From Candidatus Ratteibacteria bacterium (GTDB taxonomy: Bacteria; CAIJMQ01), in the NCBI GenBank assembly GCA_028715665.1, contig JAQURI010000103.1, positions 1 through 5,424 of the forward strand: 5,424 nucleotides of DNA, read 5' to 3'. Positions 1 to 5,411 of this stretch are shown here, piece after piece. Made by a program: the position numbers and the translations under genes. Every line of letters starts with the position of its first letter. The first letter of the stretch is position 1. Under the pieces are notes generated by a model that was not told where the DNA came from, ran no database searches, and saw only the letters and a program-made list of their open reading frames with translations.

Positions 1-1
1 A

Positions 2-631
2 TATGATGTGGAAGGAATCGTGCAAGTTTCAATAAATTCCGCCATAGGACTCACTTTCGATAAATGTTTGCGAAGTATATTGCGACAAGACCCTGATATA
101 ATTCTGGTAGGAGAAGTTAGGGATTTACCTACTGCGGAAATGTCCATACATTCGTCTCTTACCGGACATTTGGTTTTTTCCACTTTACATACGAACGATG
201 CCCCATCTACTATTACAAGACTTTTGGATATGGGCGTGGAGTCTTATCTTATAGCATCCACGCTTGAAGCAATTATATCGCAAAGGTTGGTAAGAATGTT
301 GTGCCAGCAGTGCAAAGAAGAGTATACGCCTACCGAAGAGAAACTGAAAAAACTCGGTGTTAGCAAGGAAGAAGCAAAAAGCATTAAATTCTATAAAGAA
401 AAGGGATGTCCGGCTTGCAACAACATCGGATTTGTCGGCAGGACGGGGTTGTTCGAAATAATGCTTCTGAACGATGAGATTAGGGGATTGATAGGAGAAA
501 GAGCAATTACCGGTAAAATCAGAAAAGCGGCATTAAAATTCGGGATGAGGACACTTAGGGATGACGGTATTGACAAGATAAAGAAAGGTATTACTACAAT
601 TGACGAAATAATAAGAGAAACAGCTGCATAG
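2..631 (+). CDS. gspE: Type II secretion / type IV pilus assembly ATPase GspE/PilB, C-terminal part (5' end outside window)
   Basis: Cytoplasmic hexameric ATPase that powers filament assembly on the inner-membrane platform. The reading frame is open to the left edge, so the visible 209 residues are roughly the last 40% of a family that is usually about 550 residues; the Walker A loop and N-terminal domains lie outside. Visible in order (numbering from the codon at base 2): an Asp box around LRSILRQDPD (23-32), Walker B DIILVGEVRD (32-41) with catalytic Glu38, the His box TGHLVFSTLHTND (54-66), and a tetracysteine zinc motif CxxC at 101-104 and CxxC at 136-139. It ends with the GMRTLRDDG (181-189) and ITTIDEIIRET signature of the family. 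No retraction-ATPase (PilT) features are seen, and the Cys4 motif argues for GspE/PilB. A GTG at 8 is an internal Val codon, not the start. An 83-base spacer separates it from gspF. GspE and PilB cannot be told apart from this fragment. Confidence 0.95.
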   Translation, partial: YDVEGIVQVSINSAIGLTFDKCLRSILRQDPDIILVGEVRDLPTAEMSIHSSLTGHLVFSTLHTNDAPSTITRLLDMGVESYLIASTLEAIISQRLVRMLCQQCKEEYTPTEEKLKKLGVSKEEAKSIKFYKEKGCPACNNIGFVGRTGLFEIMLLNDEIRGLIGERAITGKIRKAALKFGMRTLRDDGIDKIKKGITTIDEIIRETAA

Positions 632-703
632 GTATGAATAAAATGGTAAAATATAAATAAAAATATCGAAAATCCTTGGTCTTTAGTTGTTCTTTTTGAT
701 ATG

Positions 704-708
704 AGGAG
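704..708 (+). promoter_or_regulatory. Ribosome binding site of gspF
   Basis: AGGAG with 6 bases before the ATG at 715. This is a strong Shine-Dalgarno sequence at good spacing and fixes the gspF start. Confidence 0.8.
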
Positions 709-714
709 TTAAAA

Positions 715-2025
715 ATGCCTACGTTTAGTTATGTAGCTCTGGATATTCACGGAGAAGAAATTAAAGGTTTTCTGGAAGCTACGAATTTAAGTATTGCTAC
801 GGCACAACTGCGAGATATGGGGTATTTCCCGACTACTATTAGGGAACAAACCGCCGCCGTAGGAAAAGGTGCTCCCGCAAGGGGCGCTAGACCTGCCGGC
901 GGGGGAATGCAAATCAATATAAAGATACCGGGACTTACGACAAGAGTAGGTATCAAGGACTTGACGACTTTCACCCGCGAATTGGCTACACTTATTGACG
1001 CCGGTTTACCCGTTGTAAGGAGCTTAAACATATTAAAAGAGCAGAGCAAAGGCGGGGCTTTGAAGGATATATTGACCGATATCGTAGAAAACATAGAAGG
1101 CGGCAGTAGTTTATCTGAAGCGCTATCGCGGCATCCTAAAACCTTTTCCAAACTTTATATAAATATGATGAAGGCAGGAGAAGTAGGCGGTGTTCTCGAG
1201 CAGGTTCTGGATAAAACGGCGCAATTCCTCGAAAAAGATATGAGTTTGAAAAGAAAAATAAAAGGGGCGATGATGTATCCTATTCTGGTTACTTGCGCTA
1301 TCGTGGGAATTCTTTCGGTCATTATGATTTTTGTTATTCCTCAATTTATAAGCACATTGAAAGACCTTGCCGGCGATGCACCACTGCCTGGTCCAACACA
1401 ACTTTTACTGCATATGGTGAATTTGGTCACAGGACGCGATTTTTTCAAAGTCCCGAATTTCGTATGGGTTATACTCGGTATAATATTATTTATAATAATA
1501 TATAAAGTGATTGTTACTAAATTCTTGCAGGTGAGATATCTTATGGATATGCTCAAACTTAAACTCCCGATTTTTGGTGTCCTTGTCAAAAAATCCACGG
1601 TTGCACGGTTTGCCCGGACTTTCGGCACTCTTATAACTTCTGGTGTTCCTGTCCTTCAGGCGTTGAATATTGTAAAAGACACATCTGGAAACGAAGTTTT
1701 GTCAAAAAACGTGATAACAGTCCATGATGCCGTAAGAGAAGGAGAATCAATTGCGCGTCCCATGTCGCAATCAAAATTTTTCCCGCCAATGGTTATAAAC
1801 ATGGTGGACGTCGGAGAAGAAACAGGCGCTTTGGATAATATGTTGATTAAAGTGGCAGATTCTTATGAGGCAGATGTGGACGTGGCCGTGGAAGGACTCT
1901 CCTCTCTTATGGAACCCATTTTAATTATAATAATGGGAGTTATAGTCGGTTCCATAGTAATTGCTCTTTATATGCCGCTCATAGGGATAGCGCAAGGTAT
2001 TAGTGCTAGTGCTGGTGGTGGATAA
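715..2025 (+). CDS. gspF: Type II secretion / type IV pilus inner-membrane platform protein GspF/PilC
   Basis: Polytopic inner-membrane protein that couples the assembly ATPase to pilin polymerisation. Its 436 residues begin with the family N-terminus MPTFSYVALD and the LRDMGYFPTTI segment (32-42). Two T2SF repeats follow. The first is about 86-209 (FTRELATLIDAGLPVVRSL, then MMKAGEVGGVLE at 151-162). The second is about 297-420 (FARTFGTLITSGVPVLQAL, then INMVDVGEETGALD at 361-374). Predicted membrane segments are near 189-211, 248-268 and 400-422, the usual three. The protein is somewhat longer than the usual roughly 400 residues because of a Gly/Ala/Pro-rich linker at about 46-65 between the N-terminal segment and repeat 1, and a short Ser/Ala/Gly tail. 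It follows gspE in the same direction, as is usual. The start is fixed by a good ribosome binding site. PilC is the equivalent name if the system is a pilus. Confidence 0.95.
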   Translation: MPTFSYVALDIHGEEIKGFLEATNLSIATAQLRDMGYFPTTIREQTAAVGKGAPARGARPAGGGMQINIKIPGLTTRVGIKDLTTFTRELATLIDAGLPVVRSLNILKEQSKGGALKDILTDIVENIEGGSSLSEALSRHPKTFSKLYINMMKAGEVGGVLEQVLDKTAQFLEKDMSLKRKIKGAMMYPILVTCAIVGILSVIMIFVIPQFISTLKDLAGDAPLPGPTQLLLHMVNLVTGRDFFKVPNFVWVILGIILFIIIYKVIVTKFLQVRYLMDMLKLKLPIFGVLVKKSTVARFARTFGTLITSGVPVLQALNIVKDTSGNEVLSKNVITVHDAVREGESIARPMSQSKFFPPMVINMVDVGEETGALDNMLIKVADSYEADVDVAVEGLSSLMEPILIIIMGVIVGSIVIALYMPLIGIAQGISASAGGG

Positions 2026-2051
2026 AACAACTTCGTTATCTAAGGATGAGA

Positions 2052-2142
2052 TAGAAGGCAGACAACAAGAAGCAAAAGCAGTTATTTGATTCCTGAAAAA
2101 TGGCATTTGTTTCCTGATGTCTAACATCTGATTTTTATCTCA
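2052..2142. repeat. Degenerate 7-base-period foldback array 1 (gspF-regulator spacer)
   Basis: The 143-base spacer 2026-2168 holds a purine-rich left arm and a pyrimidine-rich right arm. In the left arm, CAG-like triplets recur every 7 bases at 2052 (TAG), 2059 (CAG), 2066 (CAA) and 2073 (CAA). In the right arm, CTG-like triplets recur every 7 bases at 2086, 2093, 2100, 2107, 2114, 2121 and 2128, with T in the middle position of all seven. The outer ends pair (TGAGATA 2047-2053 with TATCTCA 2136-2142), and a small local stem GATGT-CTA-ACATC lies at 2116-2128. This is the most decayed of the three arrays. No sigma-70 or sigma-54 promoter, Shine-Dalgarno sequence or classic terminator was found in the spacer. 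Confidence 0.55.
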
Positions 2143-2168
2143 CAGCGCACTCGTTACTTCTTTTAAAA

Positions 2169-3575
2169 ATGAATCCTAAAATCTTGATCGTTGAAGACGA
2201 ATCTAATATGAGAAAGACCCTTTCTTCTATTTTGGAAGAAGAAGGGTTTATTTCTGTCCAGGCCGCACAAGCGAAAGAGGGGTTAAAAATATTGTCCGAA
2301 CAAAACATTTCTTTAATAATTTCAGACATTAAAATGCCGCAAATGGACGGTATTGAATTTTTGAGGGAAGTGCGAACAAAAGGATATGATATCCCGCTAA
2401 TATTTATTACTGCTTACGGCAGTTTCGATTCGGCGGTCGAAGCGTTGAGATTGGGGGCATATGACTATATTACCAAGCCTTTCGAACCCGAGACCGTCGT
2501 TCACACAGTCAAGCGCGCTTTGGAGCACAAAAAGCTGACGGAAGAAAATATTTATTTAAGGGAAGAGCTTGAGCGCAAATACGGTTTCGAAGGACTGGTA
2601 GGGAATACCCAATGCATGCGGGATGTCTATGCCCTTATCGAAAAAGTCGCTGATTCCAAGGTCCCCGTTCTTTTAAGGGGTGAATCCGGCACCGGAAAAG
2701 AATTGGTTGCCCGTGCCATCCATAAAATAAGCAGACGAAAAGATAAAAATTTTGTGGTTATAAATTGCGGGGCGCTTCCCGAGACGCTTTTGGAGTCGGA
2801 AATATTCGGTCATGAGAAAGGCGCTTTTACGGGCGCAGACAAGAAAAAACCGGGAATTTTCGAAATCGGAAATGAAGGCACTATATTTTTAGATGAGGTA
2901 GGTGACTTATCTCCGTCAGTCCAAATGAAACTTTTACGTTTTCTTCAGTCGGAGGAGTTTATACGCGTCGGAGGAACTACACCGCTTAAAGTCGATGTAA
3001 GGATAATTTCCGCAACGAACAAAAACTTGGATAAATTAATAGAAGAAAAAAGATTTCGCGATGACTTGTACTATCGCATAAATACCGTCTCGATAAATAT
3101 TCCACCTTTGAGAGACAGAAAAGAAGACATCCCTTTATTGATAGACCATTTTTTGAAAAAATACAGCAAAGAGGACAATATTCCTATAAAAAAAGTTTCC
3201 GAAGAAGTGCTTCGGGTCCTTTGCGAGTATCCCTGGCGCGGAAACGTAAGAGAATTGGAAAATCTTATAAGAGCGGCGCTGGTTCTTTCCAAAGGAAATG
3301 TGATAAAGATAGAAGACATACCGCCTGTCATAAGGCAGGCCGATAAATCTGATTCTGTCACCGGCAAAAACAATATTATTCCTTCTCCTTCTTCGGAGCA
3401 AAAAGAAAGTTTTTCATTCAAACAAATAAGAGAAAAAGCGGAAAAAGAATATCTGATATATACTCTGAAAAAAACCGCCGGCAATATTTCCAAAGCTTCC
3501 AAATTGGCGGGACTTTCAAGAAGACATTTTTACGACAAGATTCAGCAATACGGAATAAATCCGAGAAAATTATAA
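2169..3575 (+). CDS. Sigma-54-dependent response regulator, NtrC/PilR family (REC-AAA+-Fis)
   Basis: A cytoplasmic two-component activator that, when phosphorylated, uses ATP hydrolysis to open sigma-54 promoters. The receiver domain (about 3-120) has acidic pocket residues Glu9/Asp10, phosphoacceptor Asp53 in ISDIKMP, Thr81 and Lys103. The AAA+ domain (about 142-370) has Walker A GESGTGKE (171-178), the sigma-54-contacting GAFTGA loop (218-223), Walker B FLDEVGD (240-246), the FRDDLYYRIN segment (296-305) and sensor II WRGNVREL (356-363). A linker (about 390-415) leads to a Fis-type helix-turn-helix (about 438-463, NISKASKLAGLSRRHFYDKI). All key residues are present and 468 residues is normal. 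ATG 2169 is the only possible start that keeps the receiver intact, because a stop lies in frame at 2115 with no start codon between; there is no Shine-Dalgarno sequence before it. With the kinase downstream it forms a pair. The likely target is the sigma-54 promoter of the pilin gene, so PilR-like is the best functional guess; AtoC, ZraR and NtrC share this architecture. Confidence 0.93.
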   Translation: MNPKILIVEDESNMRKTLSSILEEEGFISVQAAQAKEGLKILSEQNISLIISDIKMPQMDGIEFLREVRTKGYDIPLIFITAYGSFDSAVEALRLGAYDYITKPFEPETVVHTVKRALEHKKLTEENIYLREELERKYGFEGLVGNTQCMRDVYALIEKVADSKVPVLLRGESGTGKELVARAIHKISRRKDKNFVVINCGALPETLLESEIFGHEKGAFTGADKKKPGIFEIGNEGTIFLDEVGDLSPSVQMKLLRFLQSEEFIRVGGTTPLKVDVRIISATNKNLDKLIEEKRFRDDLYYRINTVSINIPPLRDRKEDIPLLIDHFLKKYSKEDNIPIKKVSEEVLRVLCEYPWRGNVRELENLIRAALVLSKGNVIKIEDIPPVIRQADKSDSVTGKNNIIPSPSSEQKESFSFKQIREKAEKEYLIYTLKKTAGNISKASKLAGLSRRHFYDKIQQYGINPRKL

Positions 3576-3579
3576 AGGG

Positions 3580-3690
3580 TATCAGAATATTAGGCAATCA
3601 GGAAGCAGAATATCAGAATTCAGGATATCAGGCGATTTTGTTTTTACTGATAATCCTATAACCTGAAACCTTTATGCTGATGTTCTGATA
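3580..3690. repeat. Foldback array 2 of 7-8 base units (regulator-kinase spacer)
   Basis: Almost the whole spacer between the regulator stop (3575) and the kinase is one imperfect inverted repeat. The outer arms 3580-3593 (TATCAGAATATTAG) and 3677-3690 (CTGATGTTCTGATA) pair over 14 positions, 12 Watson-Crick and 2 G-U. The inner arms AGGATATCAG (3622-3631) and CTGATAATCCT (3647-3657) pair over 10 with one bulged A. Left-arm CAG/TAG triplets begin at 3583, 3591, 3599, 3606, 3614, 3621 and 3629 (steps of 7 or 8). Right-arm CTG-like triplets begin at 3647, 3655, 3663, 3670, 3677 and 3685. The array starts 5 bases after the regulator stop codon. It is not followed directly by a T-run, so it is not a standard terminator. 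Confidence 0.8.
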
Positions 3691-3722
3691 AATTGGAACC
3701 GGAGTTTTTTTATTTTTACGAT

Positions 3723-4763
3723 ATGCGTAAAGGCGTATATATTTTCCTGATCTTTATCTTGATATTGGGTATTTTTGCTTTTTCCCCCCTAATTCTCAAT
3801 CCCGAGTTTTCCAACAAAATCTATTTTGTTTCTTTGTTTTTCTTCATAATCGGCTTTATATTGGCGCTTATTCTGATTCTTGTCCTCTTGATTCCTTTCA
3901 ATATTTTTTCCAAAAATAACCGTTACACTTCACGATATTTGGACGAACTTTCCGCAATATCTATGCAAGCCCGCAAAGAAATGAAAGAAATAAACGAAAA
4001 GTTGGATAAGGAATTGAAAATCAGAAACCGGCAGTTGAAATCTATGGGTTCCGAATTGTTGTCCGCCCAGATTGAACTCCTTCAAAAAGAAAAGTTAGCG
4101 TCTTTGGCCAAAATGGCTTCCGGAGTCGTTCATCAGATAAGAAATCCGTTGGCAATAATAAAAAATGCGACTTATCTTTTAAAGAAAAAAACAGCAGATA
4201 ATGGAAATCTAAAGGACGAGATTAAGATTATAGAAGACGAAGCGGATAGGATGAATAAGATGGCGGCAGAATTGCTCCGCTTTGCAAGAACCGAGGAGCG
4301 AATAATGTTGGAACCGGTCGATTTGAATGATATTGTCCGTGAGATTTTGAAAGAGGTATCCATAACCGAAAAAAACTATCAAAAAGTAAAAATTGAAAAT
4401 TTGCTTGCCGATTCTTCGTCAAGGGCGCAAGGCGAGAAAGAGAGTTTAAAGCAAGCAATTTCGAACATTATATGTAACGCTTATCAGGCAATGCCCAAAG
4501 GCGGGACTTTAAAACTTGAAGCATATGAAACAGACAAAGAGGTCCGACTCGACATATCCGACACAGGCACGGGTATTCCGGTTAAGGAAAGAGAATTGAT
4601 ATTCGAACCGCTCTTTACGACCAAAGGCAAAGAGGGTTCGGGACTGGGAATGGCAATATCCTACGCTGTCATTAAAAAAATAGGCGGCGATATAAAAGTA
4701 GAAAGCCAGGAAGGAAAAGGAACGACTTTTAATGTAACGCTTAAAAAAGCAGAAGACAGGTAA
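3723..4763 (+). CDS. Membrane-bound sensor histidine kinase without a recognisable sensor domain (PilS/NtrB-like partner of the upstream regulator)
   Basis: An inner-membrane kinase that should phosphorylate the upstream NtrC-type regulator. Numbering from ATG 3723 (346 residues): two membrane segments at about 5-26 and 34-61 joined by a loop of about 8 residues, then a charged, probably coiled-coil stretch (about 72-130). The HisKA helix has the H-box VVHQIRNPL with His137. The HATPase domain has N-box Asn248/Asn252, G1 DTGTGIP (280-286), the F-box FEPLFTT (294-300) and G2 GSGLGM (305-310). Gln replaces the common Glu just after the His; this variant also occurs in TctE-like kinases. No PAS, HAMP or periplasmic sensor domain is visible. 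An in-frame TTG at 3693 would add 10 residues, but ATG gives the better membrane-insertion N-terminus (MRKGVYIFL). Neither has a Shine-Dalgarno sequence at usable distance. The last codons (AEDR, stop) lie inside repeat array 3. Confidence 0.9.
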   Translation: MRKGVYIFLIFILILGIFAFSPLILNPEFSNKIYFVSLFFFIIGFILALILILVLLIPFNIFSKNNRYTSRYLDELSAISMQARKEMKEINEKLDKELKIRNRQLKSMGSELLSAQIELLQKEKLASLAKMASGVVHQIRNPLAIIKNATYLLKKKTADNGNLKDEIKIIEDEADRMNKMAAELLRFARTEERIMLEPVDLNDIVREILKEVSITEKNYQKVKIENLLADSSSRAQGEKESLKQAISNIICNAYQAMPKGGTLKLEAYETDKEVRLDISDTGTGIPVKERELIFEPLFTTKGKEGSGLGMAISYAVIKKIGGDIKVESQEGKGTTFNVTLKKAEDR

Positions 4764-4871
4764 TAGAACACAGAAGACAGAGGACAATCCACAGAGAATA
4801 GAAAAAGATAAAGAACTGATTTCTGATAACTGACATCTGTCGTCTGGTTTCTGTCTTCTGACTTCTGTTAC
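4750..4871. repeat. Foldback array 3 of 7-base units, overlapping the kinase stop codon
   Basis: The clearest array. In the right arm eight consecutive CTG triplets begin exactly 7 bases apart, at 4816, 4823, 4830, 4837, 4844, 4851, 4858 and 4865, with consensus CTGNYNT (position 5 is a pyrimidine in all eight). The left arm shows the reverse-complement type, CAG/TAG/CAA, also exactly every 7 bases at 4750, 4757, 4764, 4771, 4778, 4785, 4792 and 4799. CAGAAGACAG occurs at 4750 and 4771, and its exact complement CTGTCTTCTG at 4851. The main stem pairs 4760-4768 with 4863-4871, then a 2x2 internal loop, then 4771-4781 with 4850-4860. The kinase stop codon (4761-4763) sits in this stem. Confidence 0.85.
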
Positions 4872-4886
4872 TACTGTGCAAAATAG

Positions 4887-4916
4887 TTTACACTTACAAA
4901 AAAAGAAGAGTATAAT
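4887..4916 (+). promoter_or_regulatory. Candidate sigma-70-type promoter upstream of the pilin gene
   Basis: TTTACA (4887-4892, five of six to TTGACA) and a perfect TATAAT (4911-4916) are separated by 18 bases in AT-rich DNA. Transcription would start near 4923, about 80 bases before the pilin start, and would run through the sigma-54 element. This would give the pilin gene basal expression independent of the regulator. In AT-rich DNA a TATAAT match can arise by chance, so confidence is moderate. Confidence 0.5.
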
Positions 4917-4932
4917 ACAAAAAACGGCTGAT

Positions 4933-4960
4933 AGTTTATGGTTAGTGGTTTATGGTTTTG
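4933..4960 (+). repeat. Short direct repeat just upstream of the sigma-54 promoter
   Basis: GTTTATGGTT occurs exactly twice, at 4934-4943 and 4948-4957, 14 bases apart. The stretch can also be read as 7-base units of a GGTTWDK kind (starting 4933, 4940, 4947, 4954), so it shares the period of the foldback arrays but not their CTG core. It lies only a few bases upstream of the -24 element, closer than enhancer sites for sigma-54 activators usually lie. Confidence 0.6.
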
Positions 4961-4962
4961 TG

Positions 4963-4979
4963 TTGGCATATAAATTGCC
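4963..4979 (+). promoter_or_regulatory. Sigma-54 (-24/-12) promoter of the pilin gene
   Basis: TTGGCATATAAATTGCC fits the sigma-54 consensus YTGGCAC-N5-TTGCW. The invariant GG (4965-4966) and GC (4977-4978) are separated by exactly 10 bases, with TTGGCA and TTGC fully matched. Differences are T for C after TGGCA and C for W after TTGC. The -12 C at 4978 predicts a start near 4990, only about 15 bases before the pilin ATG. The GAFTGA-bearing regulator two genes upstream is the obvious candidate activator, as PilR is for pilA. Confidence 0.8.
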
Positions 4980-4990
4980 TTTATAAAGAA

Positions 4991-4995
4991 AGGAG
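4991..4995 (+). promoter_or_regulatory. Ribosome binding site of the pilin gene
   Basis: AGGAG with 9 bases before ATG 5005. It favours 5005 over the internal ATG at 5017, which would be 21 bases away. If the sigma-54 start near 4990 is correct, this site lies at the extreme 5' end of that transcript. Confidence 0.75.
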
Positions 4996-5004
4996 AATAA
5001 ACCT

Positions 5005-5397
5005 ATGAGTGCGAAAATGAAAAAAGGGTTTACTTTAATTGAACTGATGGTTGTGATTGTAATAATAGGTATTTTAGCGTCAATAATGATACCCAATGTA
5101 GTAAGACATATGGAAAAGGGGAAAGAAGCAAAAGCATCGGCAGATATCGATGTTCTTGTCAAAGCAATAGGTCTTTTCCAAATAGACCATAATGGAGCAT
5201 TGCCGCCAAATGGTGATTTATCGGTTTTGTGGAATGACCCCGAGGGTGAGGGCCCTTATATATCTAGTGAACAGGATTTAGCAACTCCTTGGAAGACAAC
5301 TTATAAGTATACTTCGGATAATATATCCTATACTGTTCAAGCTATAGACGGAAAAGGTGTTGTCAGAGTAGAAAAAAAAATAATTTTTAGTAATTAA
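5005..5397 (+). CDS. gspG: Type IV pilin-like protein, GspG/PilA family
   Basis: Filament subunit, made as a prepilin in the inner membrane and cut by a prepilin peptidase. The 130-residue product has an 8-residue leader MSAKMKKG, with cleavage expected between Gly8 and Phe9, and the class III signal GFTLIELMVVIVIIGILAS. Glu13 is the conserved mature Glu5. The hydrophobic helix runs about 9-30. The following ADIDVLVKAIGLFQIDHNGALP (46-67), then GPYI (83-86) and PW (95-96), resemble the GspG major pseudopilin pattern. The mature chain is about 122 residues and has no Cys, so it lacks the C-terminal disulfide loop of Pseudomonas-type PilA. The acidic calcium-binding C-terminal end typical of GspG is also not evident; the chain ends in a basic and hydrophobic tail. 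It is preceded by the sigma-54 promoter and followed 14 bases later by another gene start. GspG-like sequence with pilA-like regulation leaves secretion versus pilus open. Confidence 0.9.
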   Translation: MSAKMKKGFTLIELMVVIVIIGILASIMIPNVVRHMEKGKEAKASADIDVLVKAIGLFQIDHNGALPPNGDLSVLWNDPEGEGPYISSEQDLATPWKTTYKYTSDNISYTVQAIDGKGVVRVEKKIIFSN

Positions 5398-5401
5398 TTA
5401 G

Positions 5402-5406
5402 GGAGG
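5402..5406 (+). promoter_or_regulatory. Ribosome binding site of the downstream gene
   Basis: GGAGG with 5 bases before ATG 5412, a near-ideal Shine-Dalgarno sequence 4 bases after the pilin stop codon. It indicates translation of a further gene in the same transcript as the pilin. Confidence 0.75.
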
Positions 5407-5411
5407 AATTT

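Noticed and set aside
8..10. GTG as the start of the first gene
   Set aside because: The frame continues upstream to the window edge and the residues before it belong to the conserved ATPase core, so this is an internal Val codon of a truncated gene.
391..576. Minus-strand open frames across the window (for example 391-576, 747-1151, 3071-3502)
   Set aside because: They lie antisense to well-identified genes, show no family motifs and have no ribosome binding sites of note; they are shadows of the plus-strand genes.
570..600. TTGACA (570-575) and TACAAT (595-600) as a promoter for gspF
   Set aside because: Spacing is 19 bases, and both hexamers encode conserved residues of the GspE C-terminus (DGIDK and TTIDE), so coding constraint explains them.
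671..694. TTGG followed by TTGTT upstream of gspF as a sigma-54 promoter
   Set aside because: The -12 GC is absent at the required spacing.
2100..2117. TGGCATTTGTTTCCTGA as a sigma-54 promoter for the regulator
   Set aside because: TGGCA matches, but ten bases after GG there is CT instead of GC and no TTGC, so the -12 element is missing.
3580..3690. Rho-independent terminator after the regulator
   Set aside because: The stem is AT-rich with a bulge and is not followed directly by a T-tract. The nearby T-run (3705-3711) comes 14 bases later, within the region just ahead of the kinase start.
3693..3722. TTG 3693 as the kinase start
   Set aside because: It has no Shine-Dalgarno sequence, sits 2 bases after a repeat arm, and would put EPEFFYFYD before a normal membrane-insertion N-terminus. 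ATG 3723 is preferred, but 3693 is not excluded.
4750..4871. CRISPR array
   Set aside because: Units are 7 bases, degenerate, without spacers, and inverted between arms.
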